Source of the DNA: CAWHMN01 sp051001135
Lineage (GTDB): Bacteria; Acidobacteriota; Terriglobia; Terriglobales; Acidobacteriaceae
NCBI GenBank assembly: GCA_051001135.1
Contig: JBPCNO010000048.1
Span: forward strand, 1-64,000
Reading direction: 5' to 3'
DNA: 64,000 nucleotides
In this document: positions 53,202 through 61,821 of the stretch, one piece after another
How the letters are laid out: each line of letters starts with the position of its first letter
How positions within the stretch are numbered: position 1 is the stretch's first letter
The notes under the pieces: model-generated
What the model was told of the DNA's origin: nothing
The model's database searches: none
What the model saw: only the letters and a program-made list of their open reading frames with translations
Made by a program: the position numbers and the translations under genes

Positions 53202-53831
53202 ATGACGACGCCTGAAATTCCGCAACTGTTTACCTGCGAATACGTCAGAATTTGTGCAAAATTTAACGACGGACGCAGGCCCAGTTGGACACATTGGGTG
53301 CCGAACAAGGCGGTCGATGACCTCTTTGGGATAACTACCAATGAGCAGTACCAGACCGCCGAGCATTTCGCTGACGAAAAAGCCAGCAGCTATTTGCAAG
53401 GTGGAATCTGTGTTTTGTGGGAAGGCACAGAAGAAGAGGAATACATTCCGGCAGACAAAATTATCGAAGTGTCAACCTCGGTTGAGCAGAGGCACCTGAC
53501 GATCGCAGAAATCATGATACGCGAGGCGCACCTTCATAATCCGAGTTGTATCAAACTTATACCCTCACGGAAGCAGCCCAGTTTACAGCAGACAGTGGAC
53601 GCTCTTGATGAAATGCTAAGCGGCAAGGCGACACTTAACGATTTTTTTGCCCAACTCCGAATGCCTCAGCGCAGTGAGCCAGCAGCAAACACTCTGCTGA
53701 GACCAATTAATGGTGGTTACGCAAGCGTCTCAGACGAAAAACATTTGGACATTCGCCCACTTTTCCCCGATGACACGCTCTATCACATTGTGGAAATCCG
53801 GCGGGTACAGTTGTTGCACGGCATCGCCTGA
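53202..53831 (+). CDS. hypothetical protein of lower-GC composition
   Basis: The 209-residue protein has no signal peptide or membrane helix and no motif I recognise. It is acidic in the middle (WEGTEEEEYIPADKI). The DNA is visibly less GC-rich than its neighbours and uses codons such as AAA, TTA and ATA more often, which hints at horizontal acquisition. I start at ATG 53202 (MTTPEIPQLF). A terminator lies about 150 bases downstream. Confidence 0.55.
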   Translation: MTTPEIPQLFTCEYVRICAKFNDGRRPSWTHWVPNKAVDDLFGITTNEQYQTAEHFADEKASSYLQGGICVLWEGTEEEEYIPADKIIEVSTSVEQRHLTIAEIMIREAHLHNPSCIKLIPSRKQPSLQQTVDALDEMLSGKATLNDFFAQLRMPQRSEPAANTLLRPINGGYASVSDEKHLDIRPLFPDDTLYHIVEIRRVQLLHGIA

Positions 53832-54247
53832 ATCGAGCTAGTTAGAGAGCGCAGCTGAGCGATGCCGCATTTCGGATCTCCTTTGGAGACTGGCATCGGG
53901 ATGGATAGTTGGCAACCACTGACTCAACGAGGAATCACCTTCTAGCAATTGAACTTGGTTCCAATAGGCATTGACCAAAAAGGAAAGGCCACCCGCCGGT
54001 GGCCTTTTGGGAGGCTAGTGTGAGAGGCGAAAGCCTACGATCTATGCCGCTTGGCTTCCTTCAGGCCCCGCAGTATCGCTGTTCCTGACACCATGATCAT
54101 CCCTCTACTTACCTTCCGCCTCCATCCCCTTTTCCGATAAGCTACCCCCCACGAAGGTGGGAGGGCGCGGCGCTGTGCCGGCGCGCAGTCTGGAAACATT
54201 TTCGTTACCTGGGGCTGGAAGCTGAAAGCTAGTAGCTGGAAACTGCT
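53832..54247. other. intergenic region with terminator and short repeats, no gene
   Basis: The 416 bases between the lower-GC gene and the ccmD stop hold no convincing gene. They contain the hairpin terminator at 53985, a CCCCCAC-GAAG-GTGGGAGG inverted repeat near 54145-54163 and GCTGAAAGCT-type repeats near 54213-54246. Confidence 0.5.
53985..54009. terminator. bidirectional intrinsic terminator
   Basis: AAAGGCCACC at 53985-53994 pairs with GGTGGCCTTT at 53999-54008 around the loop CGCC, with TTTT on the + side. A-rich sequence on the left (53978-53982) makes it usable from the - strand too. It probably ends the transcript of the gene at 53202. Confidence 0.8.
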
Positions 54248-54391
54248 TTACGGCTGCGGCTCCGGCCCGTAGCCCGGCTGCTCGCGTTCCATCCTGCGCA
54301 CCATCCGCCACTTCACGCCCAGAAACGTCGCATACCCGAGTTGCAGTACGCAGGTCAGCACGTAGGCCAATATCAGGTGTCGATGAGCCAT
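54248..54391 (-). CDS. ccmD: CcmD-like heme-exporter small membrane protein
   Basis: The 47-residue product has one membrane helix (LILAYVLTCVLQLGYATFL) followed by a basic segment, typical of CcmD. In characterised systems CcmD links CcmC to the heme chaperone CcmE. Its ATG immediately follows the ccmC stop codon TAG, indicating translational coupling. A Pro/Gly-rich C-terminus ends at TAA. The call rests on size, topology and position. Confidence 0.75.
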   Translation of the reverse strand: MAHRHLILAYVLTCVLQLGYATFLGVKWRMVRRMEREQPGYGPEPQP

Positions 54392-55120
54392 CTATCGTCC
54401 TCCGTCGGAAGTCACTGCGAGCGACGCATCGAGCGCCCGCAACGCCGCATGCTGCTCTACCAATTGCCGCCGCCGTTCCACGCTGTAGCGAATTCCCATC
54501 AGCAGCAGGCCCCATGCCAGCCACGCCGCCAGATTCCACCACACCGGAGGCCACATGCTGGGATCCAGTCCCGAACCCTGCCCGCCGCCGATCACGGGCG
54601 AAGGATGCTGGGTGCGCCACCAGCGGGTGGAAAAGTAGACGATCGGCACATCCACGTAGCCGAAGATGGCCAGCACCGCGGCCAGGGTCTGCATCTGCGG
54701 CCCCTCGGCAAAGCGCCGCAGCAGCAGGTACGACACGTAGATCAGCCACAGCACCAGCGTGGTGGTCAGACGTGCGTCCCACGTCCACCAGATGCCCCAT
54801 ACCGGCCGGGCCCAAAGCGGCCCCTGGATCAGTACGGCAGTGCAGAAGACCACACCCATTTCGGCCGCGGCCAGCGCCATGGCGTCCGCGCCCAGCGCCC
54901 GCAGCGGCTGCCGATGGCGCACCGCCAGGTAGACAATGGATGCCACGAAGCTGATGAAGAAGAACAGGAATGTCATCATCGCGGAGGCGAAGTGCCAGTA
55001 GAAGATCCGCTGCACGTCGCCCATCGTCGCCTCGGTCGGCGCCACATACATCGCCTGATGGAAGCCCTGGGCCAGGAGCGCGAGCGCGCCGGCCAGCCAG
55101 ATCCAGCGGAACCACTTCAT
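54392..55120 (-). CDS. ccmC: CcmC-like heme handling protein for cytochrome c maturation
   Basis: The 242-residue inner membrane protein has six predicted helices and the tryptophan-rich heme-binding motif WGIWWTWDARLTT of the HHP (CcmC/CcmF/CcsA) superfamily, with flanking His in FYWHFASAMM. It presents heme to CcmE at the periplasmic side. It is followed directly by ccmD. Other ccm genes (A, B, E, F) are not adjacent. The gene suits the presence of a cytochrome oxidase elsewhere in the window. Confidence 0.85.
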   Translation of the reverse strand: MKWFRWIWLAGALALLAQGFHQAMYVAPTEATMGDVQRIFYWHFASAMMTFLFFFISFVASIVYLAVRHRQPLRALGADAMALAAAEMGVVFCTAVLIQGPLWARPVWGIWWTWDARLTTTLVLWLIYVSYLLLRRFAEGPQMQTLAAVLAIFGYVDVPIVYFSTRWWRTQHPSPVIGGGQGSGLDPSMWPPVWWNLAAWLAWGLLLMGIRYSVERRRQLVEQHAALRALDASLAVTSDGGR

Positions 55121-55249
55121 AGCTATCCTCGGGTCGGAAAGTTACAGTACAGTTTATCGTGAAGCGGCAACGGCGGGCGGCCCTTTGGCCGCCACCCTCG
55201 TACTCCTTTCACGCAGGCGCGCGGCAGACGGCGCGCAGGAGGCGCCTCG

Positions 55250-55483
55250 ATGGCCTGGATCACTCTCTTCATAGGCGCAGTGCTCTTCCTGGGCGGTGTC
55301 TTCGGCCAGGTCTTCGGCATGCGCCAGCGTGGGCAGTCTGCGCGGGATCAACGTCGCGCCGGGCTCTTCACGCTGCGCATCGTAGCCGTCATCATCGGCG
55401 CGTGGCTGCTCATCTTCGGCATCTCGCACGCCCTGCGCGGCCACGGCACCGTCCGCCCGTCTGACACCCAGGGTGTTCGCTGA
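55250..55483 (+). CDS. 77-residue two-helix membrane protein
   Basis: The product has two hydrophobic helices (WITLFIGAVLFLGGVFGQVFG and IVAVIIGAWLLIFGISHAL) separated by a basic loop, and a short polar tail. AGGAGG lies seven bases before the ATG. I do not recognise a family. It is divergent from ccmC, 129 bases apart. Confidence 0.6.
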   Translation: MAWITLFIGAVLFLGGVFGQVFGMRQRGQSARDQRRAGLFTLRIVAVIIGAWLLIFGISHALRGHGTVRPSDTQGVR

Positions 55484-55785
55484 CCCCCTCACCCTTAACG
55501 CTCCCAAGAAGCGCGCCCCTCGCAAAAGAGGACCTCCTCCTTGAGCGGATATCGCACGCCCGCTTTCACTGCCTGCCTTCACTGTCGTTCCTGCTCTTCC
55601 TGCCCCCTGCTTTTCCTGCCCTTCCTGCTCTCCTGCCAGCCGACCTCATGGTCAAGCACGGCGATGAGTAGCGCTTGGTTGCAGAAATCGGTGCGAAAGC
55701 AGGGTCACCCAATTCCACTGTGGCGGCAGGTGTATACCGCTTCTGTGCAATGGGCGGTGGCGTTCTCGCCACCTACACTCGGCGT
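55484..55785. other. intergenic region with polypyrimidine tract, no gene
   Basis: The 302 bases hold no convincing gene. From about 55587 to 55638 the + strand is a degenerate pyrimidine-rich array of TTCCTGCYC units. Frames through it give cysteine- and leucine-rich low-complexity peptides without ribosome-binding sites. Confidence 0.5.
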
Positions 55786-56094
55786 ATGTCTAAGTACTTG
55801 TTACGTGTTCTTGGGATCCCTACGGGGATCATTGCGCTCTGCGCTTTGTTTGTCCTGGTTCAGCGGTACTGCGATCAGACGATGGCGCTGCAGTTCATCG
55901 GGCTGACTGCGCGGTTGGCGGTGCTGGTCTCGTTCGTGTATTTCGCGTACCAATGGCGGCGGACGGTGTGGACCTACTGGGACGGTATGCCGGAGCAGGC
56001 GACCCACCCGGCCTTGACGGCTCGGCAGACCTTCTACAACTGGACCGACGTTGGCCGTGCGGCGCACCAGGCGGCGCGCGCCTCCGAAGGCTAA
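55786..56094 (+). CDS. 102-residue membrane protein of unknown function
   Basis: The product has two hydrophobic helices (LGIPTGIIALCALFVLVQRY and LTARLAVLVSFVYFAYQW) and a polar C-terminal tail rich in Trp/Tyr and Ala. No ribosome-binding site is evident before ATG 55786, though the next in-frame alternatives are worse. No family is recognised. It converges with the FkbM methyltransferase. Confidence 0.5.
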   Translation: MSKYLLRVLGIPTGIIALCALFVLVQRYCDQTMALQFIGLTARLAVLVSFVYFAYQWRRTVWTYWDGMPEQATHPALTARQTFYNWTDVGRAAHQAARASEG

Positions 56095-56141
56095 GCGAAC
56101 AATCCTGTGATCGCGTCTACTCCCGTGCGCAGACGCCGGCG

Positions 56142-56912
56142 CTAGAAAGGCGTGATGCCGGGAATGGCGCGACTCGGATGAACGAAGAGATAATTGCCAT
56201 CCTCGCCGGGAGGCATCAGTTCGGTTCCGTGCGTACCGCCGACGCGCCATCCGCGATAGCCGATCGAGTGGAAGAAGCCAATCACATCCTCAAGCGTCAA
56301 TCCGAAGTGAGTCTGGTTCTCTGAGATGAGTTCGCAGAAGACAGTCGGATGTGACCGGGCGAGGATACGCTCCGCACCGCGAAAGGCGGCCAGTTCGCCG
56401 CCCTCCACATCGCACTTGATGAAGGTGACGTCGGTGGATGGCAGGGCATCGTCGAGACGGCGGATCTGGCAGGAGTAGGTGAGACCCTGTTCGTCGGCAA
56501 GTTTGCGAGAGGAGCACCCCGCCTCCGGGATGCCGTTGCGCATGGGCACGACGAATTCCACGATCGAATCTGCATCGCTCAATCCCTCGGCATGAAGCGT
56601 GACATTGGCGGCATGGGCTTTGGCCATGGTGCGGCGGAATATCCGGATATTCGACGGGATAGGTTCGAAGGCATGAACCCGTCCCTGCGGCCCTACCATC
56701 TTTGAGAGGTGGTAGGAGTAGAGGCCGTGATTGGCTCCGGCATCGACGACAGTATCTCCTGGCCGGATGAGCTTGACAATTAGTTGCAGCTCCGGATCCC
56801 AGCGCCGTCCGGCCACGATGTCGTCCGCAGCCACCCGGGCGTTCAGGGCGGTGTAGGCCGAATGTGGTAATAAGGCATTCAGGGCTGGCTTGAGGAAGGC
56901 CCGGAGGGTCAT
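56142..56912 (-). CDS. FkbM-family SAM-dependent methyltransferase
   Basis: The 256-residue protein has the class I methyltransferase fold with the FkbM signatures: motif I DTVVDAGANHGLYSYHL, then VHAFEPIPSN and FIKCDVEGGELAAFRGAE. FkbM enzymes O-methylate sugars or polyketides, often in surface polysaccharide or natural product pathways. It has no pathway neighbours here. GGAGG is not seen; a GGGCC lies near the ATG. Confidence 0.85.
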   Translation of the reverse strand: MTLRAFLKPALNALLPHSAYTALNARVAADDIVAGRRWDPELQLIVKLIRPGDTVVDAGANHGLYSYHLSKMVGPQGRVHAFEPIPSNIRIFRRTMAKAHAANVTLHAEGLSDADSIVEFVVPMRNGIPEAGCSSRKLADEQGLTYSCQIRRLDDALPSTDVTFIKCDVEGGELAAFRGAERILARSHPTVFCELISENQTHFGLTLEDVIGFFHSIGYRGWRVGGTHGTELMPPGEDGNYLFVHPSRAIPGITPF

Positions 56913-57049
56913 CGCGGGCCTGCGGCGCAGGGGATGGGCACGTGGGTGTTTACCTTTGTGAAGAGATACGAGAATCTTCTCTTACACGACAGCTGGACGC
57001 AAGAGACGTTAGTCCGCCGGGCCACCCTTCTTGAACTGCCGACACTCTT

Positions 57050-57096
57050 GGGTGCCCCATCCTGAGCGGCTTTATCGCGAAGGGTGGGAGACCACC
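57050..57096. repeat. REP-like element, left flank of RAYT unit 1
   Basis: GGGTGCCCCATCCTGAGC is followed by GCGAAGGGTGGGAGACC in the same orientation as the element at 48122. It lies about 60 bases before the transposase start and forms an inverted pair with the copy at 57691. Confidence 0.8.
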
Positions 57097-57157
57097 AAGG
57101 CTCGTTCTACCGCTTTCGACGCATAGCTTCGTCGCGTGTCTTCGGTAGGCTGTGATC

Positions 57158-57748
57158 ATGCCGCGAGGGCTCACCCGCTTCCATTCCAACGGACACCTGC
57201 ACTTTCTGACATTCAGTTGTTATCGTCGGTTGCCGAAGTTAGGCGCGATCTACGATCGTGACGTATTCGTGGCTGCGCTGGAAGAGATGCGAATGCGGTG
57301 GCGCTTTCGTGTGATCGGATATGTGGTGATGCCCGAGCATGTGCACCTGCTGGTGAGTGAGCCAATGGAAGGGTCGCTCGCGATCGCGATGCAGATGCTG
57401 AAGCAGACGTCGGCGCGGCGACTGCGAACCACTGGAGACGAGCCATTCTGGATAGCGCGGTACTACGACTTCAATGTGTGGTCGGCGGAGAAGATTGAGG
57501 AGAAGGTCGGGTACATGCACCTGAATCCGGTGCGGCGCGGGCTGGCGCAGTCACCTGCAGATTGGCGGTGGAGTAGCGCCGGGTTCTATGCCGGGATGGA
57601 GAGCGGCGCGGTGATGGTCGAACCGAGGGCGATGCTGGTGCTTCCGTCGAGTGTGTCGGTGGGTCCGACGGTCCAGGTGCGGGCTGTCGTGGTCTCCCAC
57701 CCTTCGCTGCGCTCAGGATGGGGCACCCGCGTGTTGTGGCTGGAGTAA
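57158..57748 (+). CDS. REP-associated tyrosine transposase (RAYT, Y1/IS200-like)
   Basis: The 196-residue protein has the HUH nuclease motif HVH at 61-63 (MPEHVHLLVSEP) and the catalytic Tyr119 in VGYMHLNPVRRGL, both features of RAYT proteins. These single-copy domesticated transposases are thought to spread REP elements. REP-like sequences flank it in opposite orientation; the right one is read through by its last codons, so the C-terminal about 20 residues are REP-encoded. A truncated second copy follows. The start is ATG 57158 (MPRGLTRFHSNG). Confidence 0.92.
   Translation: MPRGLTRFHSNGHLHFLTFSCYRRLPKLGAIYDRDVFVAALEEMRMRWRFRVIGYVVMPEHVHLLVSEPMEGSLAIAMQMLKQTSARRLRTTGDEPFWIARYYDFNVWSAEKIEEKVGYMHLNPVRRGLAQSPADWRWSSAGFYAGMESGAVMVEPRAMLVLPSSVSVGPTVQVRAVVVSHPSLRSGWGTRVLWLE
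57691..57728. repeat. REP-like element in inverted orientation, right flank of RAYT unit 1
   Basis: GGTCTCCCACCCTTCGC is followed by GCTCAGGATGGGGCACCC, the reverse complement of the element at 57050. It overlaps the 3' end of the transposase coding region. Confidence 0.8.
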
Positions 57749-57770
57749 TCTCGTGAACTGCAGACAGCCT

Positions 57771-57816
57771 TGGTGCACCATCCTGAGCAGTTGTATTGCG
57801 AAGGGTGGGAAGCCAC
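57771..57816. repeat. REP-like element, left flank of RAYT unit 2
   Basis: TGGTGCACCATCCTGAGC is followed by GCGAAGGGTGGGAAGCC, with a few substitutions relative to the copy at 57050. It starts the second, decayed REP-RAYT unit. Confidence 0.75.
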
Positions 57817-57837
57817 GAAACTCAGACCTACCGATTT

Positions 57838-58009
57838 TGTGGTCGACGGAGAAGATCGAGGAGACTGGCATGGGTATTGGCCCGATGCCTGCGGAGTGGC
57901 GCTGGAGTAGCGCCGGATTCTATGCCGGGATGGAGAGCGGCGCGGTGATGGTCGAACCGAGGGCGATGCTGGTGCTTCCGTCCGGTGTGTCGGTGGGTCC
58001 GACGGTCTA
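57838..58009 (+). pseudogene. truncated duplicate of the RAYT transposase
   Basis: The sequence reads WSTEKIEE, then after a short divergent piece AEWRWSSAGFYAGMESG and on to VGPTV and a stop. It matches residues about 108-178 of the intact copy almost exactly in its second half. The nuclease motif HVH is absent, and the catalytic Tyr region has been lost by an internal deletion. The unit cannot encode an active enzyme. Confidence 0.85.
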
Positions 58010-58024
58010 GGTGCGGGCCGTTGT

Positions 58025-58057
58025 AGGTCTCCCACCCTTCGCTGCGCGCAGGATTGG
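58025..58057. repeat. REP-like element in inverted orientation, right flank of RAYT unit 2
   Basis: AGGTCTCCCACCCTTCGC is followed by GCGCAGGATTGG, a decayed version of the right-hand element at 57691. It lies about 50 bases before the frameshifted methyltransferase gene. Confidence 0.7.
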
Positions 58058-58103
58058 AGACGACTACGGGTCTCAACCCAGGCCCGATATACTCAGTAAA
58101 TTG

Positions 58104-58813
58104 ATGGATTCCTTCTACTCGCAAATACTCCAAAAGGCTCATATCCCGAAAGACACGAGCATTCTCGTGGTCTGCGGTGGTGAACTAGACCGCGAAGTTT
58201 TGCTGTCGAACGGCTTTACCTCAGTGACGATCTCTAATCTGGATGAGCGTGTGCGAGGGGATGAGTTCGCCCCCTTTTCGTGGAGCTTTCAAGATGCCGA
58301 GCAGCTCTCGTTTGGGGATGCGACGTTTGACTACGTGCTTGTGCATGCGGGTTTGCACCATTGCGCTTCTCCGCATCGTGCTTTGCTTGAGATGTATCGG
58401 GTCGCTCGGCGAGGGATTCTCGCATTTGAGGCGCGGGACAGCCTGTTGATGAAAGTGGCGAAAGCAATGAACACCGTGCCGAGCTACGAGGCGGCCGCCG
58501 TGCGATCGAACGAATACCGCTGGGGAGGCGTGAGAAATAGCTGCGTGCCCAACTATATCTACGCTGGACCGAAGAGGAAGTGCGGAAGACGATTGCAAGC
58601 TATGCGCCGCACGCGCCCCATAGAATCATCTTCTTCTATGGGTTGCTGCTTCCGCCGGGAAGGCTTCCGTTCCAATCAAGCAGGTTCCTTCGCTGGATTC
58701 CGTCGACGATAAGACTTGGCGTGACCGCCGTGGCGAAAGCGTTCAAAAAGCAAGGTAATCTCTTCGCCTTCTACGTGAAGAAGCCGGAAGATTCAGCCTC
58801 TTCCCTTGGTTAA
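58104..58813 (+). pseudogene. class I SAM-dependent methyltransferase, frameshifted
   Basis: The first part (from MDSFYSQILQKAHI) shows a methyltransferase type 11 domain with SAM-binding ILVVCGGELDREVL, the SNLDER acidic loop and FDYVLVHAGLHHCASPHRALLEM. After NYIY near 58565 the natural continuation (RWTEEEVRKTIASYAPH...) is found in the +2 frame and runs to 58813. Loss of one C at the junction explains the shift. It could be a true pseudogene or a sequence error. It lies right after the decayed REP-RAYT unit. Confidence 0.75.
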
Positions 58814-58951
58814 AGAGTCGCACGGAATACAATCGCGAATACACCGGCCTGTAGGGAATGTTGACGATTCTGGGCTTGTAAGTGAGATGGCCAGACCGCA
58901 GGGTATTTGCAGGCTGTTTGAAGCGGTAGAGTGGACGATTATTGCCGGAAC

Positions 58952-58980
58952 AAAAAGCCCTCGCTTGCGCGAGGGCTTTC
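58952..58980 (-). terminator. groESL intrinsic terminator
   Basis: On the + strand AAAGCCCTCGC at 58954-58964 pairs with GCGAGGGCTTT at 58969-58979 around the loop TTGC. On the - strand the hairpin is followed by TTTTTG, about 65 bases past the groEL stop, a clear terminator for the chaperonin operon. Confidence 0.85.
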
Positions 58981-59043
58981 CTAGTGGAGCAACCGAGCTG
59001 GACGGGATTCGCGCGAAGCGCGCGTTCGCTGTCCGCGCAGGAT

Positions 59044-60714
<1,671 letters not shown>

Positions 60715-60798
60715 GATTTCTCCTGATGTGCTTGAAACTTGTCTGAAAGACCCGCCCGAGCTGCGCTGGAACGGGGCACCCACTGAGTTAGGGGTGAA

Positions 60799-61125
60799 CT
60801 ACTTGCGCTTGAGGATGCCGAGAACTTCGTCTTCCTTCATGATGAGGAAGTCTTCGTTGTCGATCTTGATCTCGGTGCCGCCCCACTTACCGAAGAGGAT
60901 CTGGTCGCCGGCTTTCACGTCGAGCGGGAAGACCTTGCCTTCATCGTTGGACTTGCCCTTGCCGACGGCGACGACTTCGCCTTCCTGCGGCTTTTCCTTG
61001 GCGGTATCGGGAATGATGATGCCGCCGCGCACGGTTTCGCCCTCTTCAAGACGGCGGACCAGGATGCGATCGTGCAGCGGAGTAAACGAGGACGTCGCTG
61101 CTGTGGACTGAGTTGCTGTTGGCAT
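60799..61125 (-). CDS. groES: 10 kDa co-chaperonin GroES
   Basis: GroES caps the GroEL cage. The 108-residue protein has FTPLHDRILVRRLEEGETVRG-type N-terminal strands, the mobile loop EGETVRGGIIIPDTAKEKPQ and the end FLIMKEDEVLGILKRK. An N-terminal extension of about 13 residues (MPTATQSTAATSS) precedes the usual start. The ATG at 61125 follows AAGGAG. A CIRCE-like element and promoter lie upstream. Confidence 0.97.
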   Translation of the reverse strand: MPTATQSTAATSSFTPLHDRILVRRLEEGETVRGGIIIPDTAKEKPQEGEVVAVGKGKSNDEGKVFPLDVKAGDQILFGKWGGTEIKIDNEDFLIMKEDEVLGILKRK

Positions 61126-61218
61126 TATGTTGCTTCTCCTTCGGACGCGTGGGTTTGAGCCCGTGCGGTTGGTCAAAGTAAGAGTTTGGGAGGGGAACGG
61201 CAGTGCCTAGGAGGTGCT

Positions 61219-61273
61219 TTAGCACTGTCTCCCTACAACTGCTAAGGTAGGCCTGCCCGGGCAGGGGTGTCAA
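61219..61273 (-). promoter_or_regulatory. groES promoter with CIRCE-like HrcA operator
   Basis: A CIRCE-like inverted repeat lies at 61219-61245: TTAGCACTG, nine bases, AACTGCTAA. The consensus is TTAGCACTC-N9-GAGTGCTAA, so there are three mismatches. On the - strand a TTGACA at 61273-61268 is followed after 18 bases by TACCTT at 61249-61244, placing the transcription start inside CIRCE. HrcA repression of groESL is standard for this arrangement; hrcA is not in the window. Confidence 0.8.
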
Positions 61274-61409
61274 GGGGTCGACGGCAAAATATGAGTGCCA
61301 ATCGCTCATGTAAACAGAGTGTGAATGCTGTCGCTACGCTAGGGGAACGGAAGCGAGGGGCGAACCGAGCGCGCAGAATAGGTCGGGGACTGAGGTAGTC
61401 TCTTCAATA

Positions 61410-61706
61410 GTGTCGCGTCGCTTATTCCAACTCGCAGCAGCATTTGTCCTGATTTTGGCGGCTCTGACGCCGCTGCTGGAGTGCTTCGATCGATGGGACC
61501 GGTCCCCAGGCCCGGCAAGCGACACGGAGATACACCTCACCACTTGGTTTGTGGGTGTGGGCATCGTTCTGACGTTGGCGAAGCTGCTGCACTACACTCC
61601 CGCATTCGCGAGCTCAAGCAAGCGTTCTGAGCACGTTTTTCCTGTCTTGCAAGCATTCCGACAGGGAAATGCTGATTGGTTGAGCCGACTGGAAGCCCGC
61701 CCCTGA
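61410..61706 (+). CDS. 98-residue membrane protein of unknown function
   Basis: The product begins at GTG and has a hydrophobic N-terminus (LFQLAAAFVLILAALTPLL) and a second hydrophobic stretch (HLTTWFVGVGIVLTLAKLLHY), then a polar tail. No strong ribosome-binding site is visible. I recognise no family. It lies between the groES promoter and the TonB receptor gene. Confidence 0.5.
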   Translation: MSRRLFQLAAAFVLILAALTPLLECFDRWDRSPGPASDTEIHLTTWFVGVGIVLTLAKLLHYTPAFASSSKRSEHVFPVLQAFRQGNADWLSRLEARP

Positions 61707-61821
61707 TTCCGCTTCGTATTTGATCCCCTCACTTTGAACTCACGCTGGAGGCGATAGCACCGGCGCGCACACGTGCGCCTGCTGTCCTGAGTTGTTCCCG
61801 GATTCACAGAAAGGGTATTCC

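Noticed and set aside
54105..55115. 336-codon frame in another phase over ccmC
   Set aside because: It lacks the heme-binding WxWWTWD motif, is Gly/Ala/Arg-rich and runs through the ccmD gene.
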